Notes under the pieces: model-generated | Databases searched by the model: none | What the model saw: the letters and a program-made list of their open reading frames with translations, nothing else | Told to the model about the DNA's origin: nothing | From: Diplolepis rosae | Lineage: Eukaryota; Arthropoda; Insecta; Hymenoptera; Diplolepididae | Direction of reading: 5' to 3' | NCBI GenBank assembly: GCA_030998225.1 | Contig: JAPYXD010000169.1 | Coordinates: forward strand, 496,001 to 560,000 | Length of the DNA: 64,000 nt | Program-made: the position numbers and the translations under genes | In this document: piece by piece, positions 57,961 through 64,000 of the stretch | How positions within the stretch are numbered: the first letter of the stretch is position 1 | Layout: each line of letters starts with the position of its first letter

Positions 57961-58560
57961 AGGAATTAGAATCTCAAAAATTTATGTATAAAACCAAAAA
58001 ATTAGGAATTCTCAACTATGTAAAAATGCTAAAGAATTGAACAATTAAATATGGTTTAGAAGAACCTGAAATTATTACATATAAAGATTTAGATTCTGAT
58101 CAAAAACTGATCAAACAACAAATAAAATAAAAGATTTTCTTTCTCTCTGAATAATACAAATATTTTCCACTTTCTTGGAGATTTATGAATATTTTTCATG
58201 CACATAATTTACTCGCATTAAGAAATTTTCTAGTGTACTATGATAATTATCGATAACGAAAATTTTTCTAAAAATTTTCTCAAGATAATATATTTCCTTC
58301 TGCTATGGGAGTAAATGAGTTTTATGTATAAAAAAATACTGATTTAGATCTGTATTAAATGTAAATATCAAGTTTTTGCGTTGAAATTAATCTTATCAAT
58401 GATATTCTAAAGCAGAAGGTAATCTAAAATAAAATATAAGGTATCTGTTTCGGAGTTTGAATATAAAAAACAAGGAGTGTCATTAACGACTTAAGCCAAA
58501 GTTTTGATGATATAAAAAGTAAGCTTGCGACACGATTTTAGGGGCTTAAGTGTTGAAATT
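57961..58560. other. AT-rich DNA, tail of the transposase element
   Basis: Scraps of the preceding frame to about 58130, then nothing coding. CTTAAGCC near 58491 and GGCTTAAG near 58543 are inverted and may mark an element edge. Confidence 0.4.
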
Positions 58561-58565
58561 ATTCA

Positions 58566-58862
58566 ATGTGTAAATTTCCTAGTAATATACCAATACTTAT
58601 AGCTATATGTACTATAAAAAGATCAAAAACATATAGAGAAGCTAAGCGTAGTTCAGTACAAAATATACTAGAATATTTGCAAAATGAATGTATATTTAGT
58701 GAGCTAAAACACGATGACAATACGCAAGAAGATTTGTGTAAAAATGAACCAGGAAAAACGATATTATTTAATTTGACCAATACCTGCGAGCGTTGTTATC
58801 AAAGAGGACATTTTTCAATAATTTGTCGTCGCCAAAAACGAAAGAAAAAATTTCAGCAATAA
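58566..58862 (+). pseudogene. dsRBD plus CCHC zinc-knuckle protein, 5' truncated
   Basis: 98 codons. The first part is the end of a dsRBD (LIAICTIKRS and the helix YREAKRSSVQNILEYL); the C terminus has CERCYQRGHFSIIC, almost the knuckle of the gene at 27833 (CERCFQRGHLAHNC), and a basic tail KRKKKF. The order of parts and the linker length match that gene, so they are paralogues. The N-terminal half of the dsRBD is lost. Within 140 bases downstream come a polypurine tract and an LTR, placing it as the last gene of an LTR retroelement. Confidence 0.75.
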
Positions 58863-58995
58863 TTTCTGTGAAACCAAAACATATGAATGTAAAAGATGAT
58901 AAACAAAAGATTCTGTGTAAAACTAAGACCGAATATTTTTATTTATTTATTTATTTTTTTTTTGAGCATGCTGATTTCATCCCCATGTTCAAACC

Positions 58996-59007
58996 AAAGG
59001 AAGAAGG
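58996..59007 (+). other. Polypurine tract
   Basis: AAAGGAAGAAGG directly before the TG of the following LTR, as expected for plus-strand priming. Confidence 0.7.
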
Positions 59008-60059
59008 TGTCACGTCCTGTGATAATTATAAATGTCCTAATACTAACTTTGAATTCTTTAAAATATGTATTTAATTCTTCCATATAATACTTGATGTAAA
59101 ACATTAAAAACATGTAATGGGTATTTATTAAATGTTCATGTATTAAATAAAATGTAAGATTTATTATAAATACGTGTCGGAATGTAATGTAAATAACAAA
59201 AAGTGTCAAAAATATCGATTGCAAGAGGATATTCAGATCCCAGGAGCATCTGAGAAATATTAATTTGATTAAAGGAAAGACGACTTCACCCCCTGTGATG
59301 TTAGGAGTCATTGAACTCTCCAAATGGAAAAGACTAATACGATGACTCATATGAAGAAATTTAATTAGTTGAGTAATAATTAAATTTTACACTGATATTA
59401 ACCGGATTTTTTGAGGGACGCCATCTTTTGTGACCTTAAATATGGATATAAATACTCCCCCAATTCACAAATTGAGGAGAGTTTCTTCGCGTTCATCAAA
59501 CCAACGAGTGACATTCAGTTCAGCAAGTCGACGGGTTCCATTAACTCCGTCAAGATTCAGCAGTTCTCCTCATTCTTTGATACAGTTAAAGAAAAATATT
59601 TCTTGATACCTCGACGAAGTGAACCAGTGTTCTCCGAAATTCCTAAGTGTATGGTGGAATTCGTTATCACTGAGGATTATCAATGGATCCAGCTGGAAGC
59701 AACAGGATCACGAACCTACAGGAATACGAAAATTGTGCAAGGAATCCTCGAACAGTCCCGTTTGGATTTAAGATTCAATTGAGGCATTAACTGGCACAAC
59801 ATTTCTGTATTACCTCCAATTACAAGGTATTCTTCAATTACAAGATCTTCTCAGATATCCATATTTCCTTGTAATCAATATCCCAAGTTTGTCCTATTGT
59901 GTTAAATTATTAAATTGCATTGTCAATCTTTATTGTGTTTCATTATTGTTGGCTATCCTCAACCCTGTTTCGGTTAGAAATCTTTATGGTTTATATACCG
60001 ATCAAAAGCGAGGAGAAAATAAATATAATAACAAATAGGTAAGTAACCAGGACGTTACA
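59008..60059 (+). repeat. LTR, about 1052 bp (3' LTR of the dsRBD-bearing element)
   Basis: Starts TGTCACGTCCTGTGATAA and ends AACCAGGACGTTACA. The start is repeated at 62779 and the last part (GCTATCCTCAACCCTGTTTC, about 59951) has a diverged match at about 63945. The downstream flank lacks a visible target-site match because the 5' end of the element is not in the window. A 123-codon frame lies inside (next entry). Confidence 0.7.
59411..59782 (+). CDS. Unrecognised 123-codon ORF within the LTR
   Basis: Starts MRDAIFCDLKYGYKYSPN and ends QGILEQSRLDLRFN. Composition is less A/T-biased than the surroundings and looks protein-like (EFVITEDYQWIQLEATGSRT), but I know no family for it. It may be a captured gene piece in the LTR, part of a host-derived exon, or chance. 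Confidence 0.35.
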   Translation: MRDAIFCDLKYGYKYSPNSQIEESFFAFIKPTSDIQFSKSTGSINSVKIQQFSSFFDTVKEKYFLIPRRSEPVFSEIPKCMVEFVITEDYQWIQLEATGSRTYRNTKIVQGILEQSRLDLRFN

Positions 60060-60311
60060 TATGCATCCAACGATGCTAACCCACTAATAAATTTTCTACG
60101 CGAGAAATTCCAATTATAAATAAAGGAAATCTCACAAATTATACAATTAGGTATAGTACAATGATTGAAACAGTTTTCTCAAGGTATCTCGATAAGCTAC
60201 AATCAAAGACTTACGAAAGATACACTTTATACAACAAAATTACTATTCAATATAAATATCATTAAATAATTTTTCAATACTTTAGTAAAAGAAACATCTT
60301 ACGTAAGCATA

Positions 60312-61661
60312 CTCAGATAACAATCTTGCGATGCACGTTACCCTCACAACATGCGAGGAACACGGTGCGTGCACAGTGCAGTACATATGCGTCGCATTTT
60401 GTGGCACGCACGTACGTGGGAGGCATATGTCTCGCATTTTGTAATGGGCATCTGTCCAGAAAGAACGGAGCGCAAAGCGCGACGATCAAATCGCGCGCCC
60501 TAGGCGCGCTCAAACTTGCGCGCGAAGCCAGCTGCACGGGAATCGCGCGATGAGAATGTGCCCGCTAAGCGGGCAGATTTTTTTTATAATAAAAATGTTA
60601 ATTTGTGTTAATAATTTAAATGAAATCGTATTTATTTTATTTGTTTATTTTATTTGTTTGATATTAATAATAATTAAATAATTAATGTTCATAATTCCCT
60701 GCAAAAAAGGAAATATGAAAAATTCCTGGAATGTAAATTTAAATTTTGTAAGAATATTTTTAGTTCATCAATATCGACAGATATTAAATATCGAATGTCA
60801 CAAGTTAGACATTTTATAATTAAAGTTTAAGCTACTTTTACTATTTTTAAAATGTTTTTCAAATTATTTCATCTCATTATAACATTCCTGCGTGATCACA
60901 TGGTTGGAATAAACTTCAACATGGCGTTTCTTTCTGTTCGTTAGGCAAGGTCGTTCGTAATCAGGTTTTTTCCACGTCATTTTCATGATCATAGTTTTTG
61001 TGCATTCAGTGGATTCAGTGTGCGTAAGGTAATTAATATTTATTCTTAAAGTTTTTTAGTTTGACACGTGGTTTTTCTTATTTTAAAAGTACAAGCCAAA
61101 ATGTAAAGTTGACCACGCGTTGCCCGGCATCACTAAATAACTCTAATATTATAAGAAAATGTACTATTTGTTCAGTACTGAAAATATTTTGCTGTTCATT
61201 GAGATTCAACTATAAGTTGAATACTTATTATATTTCAAATGTATAACTGAACTAATATAGGAAACTACTTATTTATTGGCACTAAAAAAATATTAGCGTT
61301 CGTCGTTATTTAAGTATATTGAACACTTTATACATTGTTTATTGAGATTTATTGAATATATAACAAACATTTTCCATTGCCCGTATGTATAATATCGGTT
61401 TTCAACTTTAAATATAATGTTTTCAAGTACATTATGTATATTTATTTCTTATTATGATTAATATTTTGGAAATAATTTCAAATTATACGAGACGCATAAA
61501 GCTCGCTTTTCACCGTCAAAAATGCGAACTTCACTACGTGCTGACGATATGCGTCGCATATAATGACGCATCTGCGTGGCGTGGTGAACGCACGCGTGAT
61601 GCATAATCCGCACCCGTGCGAGTGGTGACGCTCGCACTGTATGCGCACTTTGTTATCTGGG
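60312..61661. mobile_element. 1.35-kb DNA element remnant, TA target duplication
   Basis: Tips CTCAGATAACAA and TTGTTATCTGGG are inverted and flanked by TA (60310-60311, 61662-61663). Subterminal regions are rich in CpG and GCGCA motifs (60330-60560, 61540-61650), unlike the AT-rich middle. Palindromic ORFs at 60313-60553 are by-products. No transposase seen. Confidence 0.55.
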
Positions 61662-62139
61662 TACTTTTTCATACAAACGCGATATCAACAGCGCGTAAAG
61701 AAATTTCACATCAACCGTGTCCTAGGATACACACTAATTTTTATATCACTTAAGACTATGGGAATCACGTAATACAATTATGAATTCAAAAAAAATATTG
61801 AAAGATTCATAACAAACCTCTAAATATTTGGAAAGCTCCTTTGTAATCAAAATTTCTGATCCCAGTTACATTTGGTCTGAATATATAAGCTCCAGAGGAA
61901 CGATTCACAAATTCTTTGTTATTACCTTCTGCTCCTTCATAGTAATGAAAAGATTGCGTCAATTTAACATTTTCCTGAAGTTTAGATTGGATGACGACTT
62001 TCCCATTAGTTTCGACAGTAATTTCATAAGCCTGAAAAATATTTTATCTGAGAAGGTAGAATAAACGCTCTTTATCTGCACATGGAGCGGTATTAAAATA
62101 TTACTCTATTGTACCGCGGCAGGAGCAACTAGAGAGGGA

Positions 62140-62162
62140 GATAGAGAGGAGGGGGGGGGGGG
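62140..62162. repeat. Poly-G tract
   Basis: A G-rich run next to the following element. Confidence 0.8.
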
Positions 62163-62172
62163 GTATTTTTCG

Positions 62173-62755
62173 ATGACATTAATGCCGTTTTTAAGACGAA
62201 TTCAGGGACCTACAACACAAGGCAATCCAATTACAGAAATTGACGCGTTTTAGGAAATCATTGCCGTACAAATCCTGATATAATGGCATACGATACGGAT
62301 GGAACTTGCGTTGATGTAAGATTCTTAATGCAGATCGCTGACTAATTCCACTCTTTTTTTCCATTTGCCTGCTGCTCACGTAGGATTTAGTACAGCAGCA
62401 GCTAAGATAGCTTAGATAGTCGACGTTTGACTCGCGTTTGTTTCACTGTAGCGAAGCGACAGAAACGGTCAGCTAATCGCTTGATAGCCATGTGCGATTT
62501 TTGCTGCGAATCCGGATAACGAGCCGCATACAAATCTCACATTAGAAGGTAATGCGTGACTAACTGATATGTCAACAGAAAATGCTTACTTTCTGCCGAT
62601 GTCAACAATAACCTATCGATTTTTATTATCTTGGGTATCGTAAGAAATGAAAACAAATGAAAATGATTTTTCGACTATTTTCATACTTGGCGTGACTAGG
62701 AATGACCTTGCGCTGTAGGTCGCTGAATTCGTCTTAAAATCGGTAATAATGTCAT
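62173..62755 (-). mobile_element. 583-bp non-autonomous DNA element with about 42-bp TIRs
   Basis: 62173-62213 and 62713-62755 are inverted copies (TTTTAAGACGAATTCAG core). The minus-strand frame 62379-62191 encodes SGISQRSALRILHQRKFHPY and GNDFLKRVNFCNW, the helix-turn-helix region of a mariner-like transposase family common in insects. The rest of the transposase is deleted. No clear target duplication. Confidence 0.65.
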
Positions 62756-62778
62756 AAAAAAAAATACATGGTTCCATT

Positions 62779-64000
62779 TGTCACGTCCTGTGACAATCGC
62801 TAATTATTTATTCATAATACCAAAATATGTAAAATTAATAAAAGATTTTAACATAAAACACGCATAAGCAACAGCTATTAAAAAGTATTGATTAGACGAA
62901 AATTGAATGTACGAAAATGAAGTTGTAATAGAAAGAGAGATAGTAGTGAACTTATAAATAGAAAACATCGTAAACTCTCAACTACCTGTTAACAAGGGAA
63001 CCCGATCGGAATGTCCTAAGTACACAAGAATATCGACAGGCGCAGCAAAGGATAGAAATTAAGAAATGAATCATCTCAATAAGAAGGAACGTCGAGGAAA
63101 CCAGAATAAGAAAAACGAAGTCTCCCCTTTTTTCTTCAGTACATAAAAAATGGCAACCCAAAGGAAAAGAGGCCAGCTCAGACACGTGCTAAGGTCAGGC
63201 CAACATCAGAAGAATATTAGCAGGGCAAAATTAAACATAGCCAGTATCGACAAAAAATATAAAACCCATTAGTCAGCACCTAGAAGTTCCATTTCAGTAT
63301 CGATCGAAAAATAGCCAGTATCGACCCAAAATTAGTGCATAAATGTACCTGCGAATCTGCGAATCTTCAGTTGCCGTCGGGTCTATCTTCAGAAGCGGAA
63401 CTCCTCCCGAAAAGGACATAGTTGCCGCCGGAAAATCTTCAACGCCGGAACTCTGCTCAAAAAATTAGTAACAGAATTCCCCACAGACCACCTTAAACTT
63501 AAAAACTTTTCTTCGAAGTAACCCCGGTTAACTCAGTCCATCTTTTGTCAGTATCTTCCTCATCAATTTAAAATAACATTGCAATTCAATTTAATGGAAC
63601 ATTGTTTGTGAGTTAAAAAAGTGGAACCTGTGAACGGTTCATATATTCAAGAGTGTCTACGATTCGATTCCAGTGAGGCCCCCTCATTGTATATATTGAC
63701 AGGTGCATCTACAACTCACCCTTTGGGATTATCAGTAGTTCAGCCCGAAATAGATTTGTGGATTTGGTGCCTACCTGTCAGAGTTTCCCTATTTGGATTT
63801 TGGTCTACCTGTCAGAATTTCAACGCACCGTAAAGTGAATTAGAAGGTGTGTACCCCTTCCGGATTATCAGTGGTTATTTTGTAATCATTAAAAATAAAG
63901 GTTGATAGTTGTAAATTCAGTAAATTTCGAGTTTTATTTCAGTTAGCTACCCTCATCCCAGTTTCGGTTTAGAAATTCTCTGGATTTCTTTACCGATCTA
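62779..64000 (+). repeat. LTR related to 59008-60059, cut by the window end
   Basis: Starts TGTCACGTCCTGTGACAA after no polypurine tract, so it is a 5' or solo LTR. The last bases of the window (ACCGATCTA after CCCAGTTTCGGTTTAGAAAT) match LTR 1 about 60 bases before its end. The middle is diverged from LTR 1. No ORF of note. Confidence 0.6.

Noticed and set aside
60313..60553. Mirror-image ORFs with GC-rich composition
   Set aside because: They overlap on opposite strands in a CpG-rich palindromic end of a DNA element.
1..64000. CRISPR array, bacterial operon or rRNA genes
   Set aside because: No spaced identical short repeats of that kind, no ribosome-binding-site gene starts and no rRNA sequence; all signals are eukaryotic.

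Overview
The window is AT-rich eukaryotic DNA packed with nested transposable elements. P-like, hAT-like, mariner, pogo-like and piggyBac-like DNA elements, errantivirus-like and other Gypsy elements, a BEL-type solo LTR and I/Jockey- and R1-like LINE pieces all point to an insect. Species cannot be read from the sequence. I recognise no ordinary single-copy host gene; almost everything datable is a mobile element, usually broken, and often sitting inside another.

Layout. 1-8.5 kb: a MITE with a tRNA-like core, a palindromic P-like element (2.3-6.2 kb) with a second 1.15-kb element inside it, another palindromic MITE, microsatellites and an AT-rich leader. 8.5-28.3 kb (native end at 35.3 kb): a decayed but strikingly gene-rich plus-strand retroelement. 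It carries gag; pol with an AT-hook/acidic segment between RNase H and integrase; a CARD-domain ORF; a glycoprotein of the type found in Jingchuvirales and captured by arthropod LTR elements; a gene with two dsRNA-binding domains; a dsRBD plus CCHC-knuckle gene; a baculovirus-F/errantivirus-like envelope remnant; two cysteine-rich ORFs; and a second dsRBD plus CCHC gene. Several of these ORFs sit just behind good 3' splice-acceptor sequences. Insertions cut through it: a BEL-type solo LTR, a 1.9-kb foldback element, a 2.7-kb hAT-like element with a nested TA-MITE, a 0.55-kb pogo-like MITE and a complete 7-kb minus-strand Gypsy (28.3-35.3 kb).

35.3-44.6 kb: mostly AT-rich DNA with an inverted repeat, a decayed element-associated protein, degenerate repeats, a LINE fragment and one copy of a 763-bp repeat. 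44.6-50.6 kb: a minus-strand Gypsy split by a 127-bp-period satellite. 51.7-55.1 kb: the second 762-bp repeat, a plus-strand Gypsy RT scrap and a minus-strand Gypsy pol invaded by mariner and a piggyBac-like MITE. 55.2-56.5 kb: a GC-rich LINE. 56.7-60.1 kb: a transposase pseudogene, a third dsRBD plus CCHC copy, then a polypurine tract and a 1.05-kb LTR. 60.3-64 kb: two DNA-element remnants and a related LTR running off the window.

The main discovery candidate is the accessory gene set of the large retroelement. A Dronc-type CARD and several dsRBD proteins inside an envelope-bearing retroelement suggest factors aimed at apoptosis and RNA interference, respectively. The recurrence of the dsRBD plus CCHC gene at 58.6 kb, immediately upstream of a PPT and LTR, supports its being a retroelement gene. 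Domain calls come from reading the translations; the functional roles are inference.
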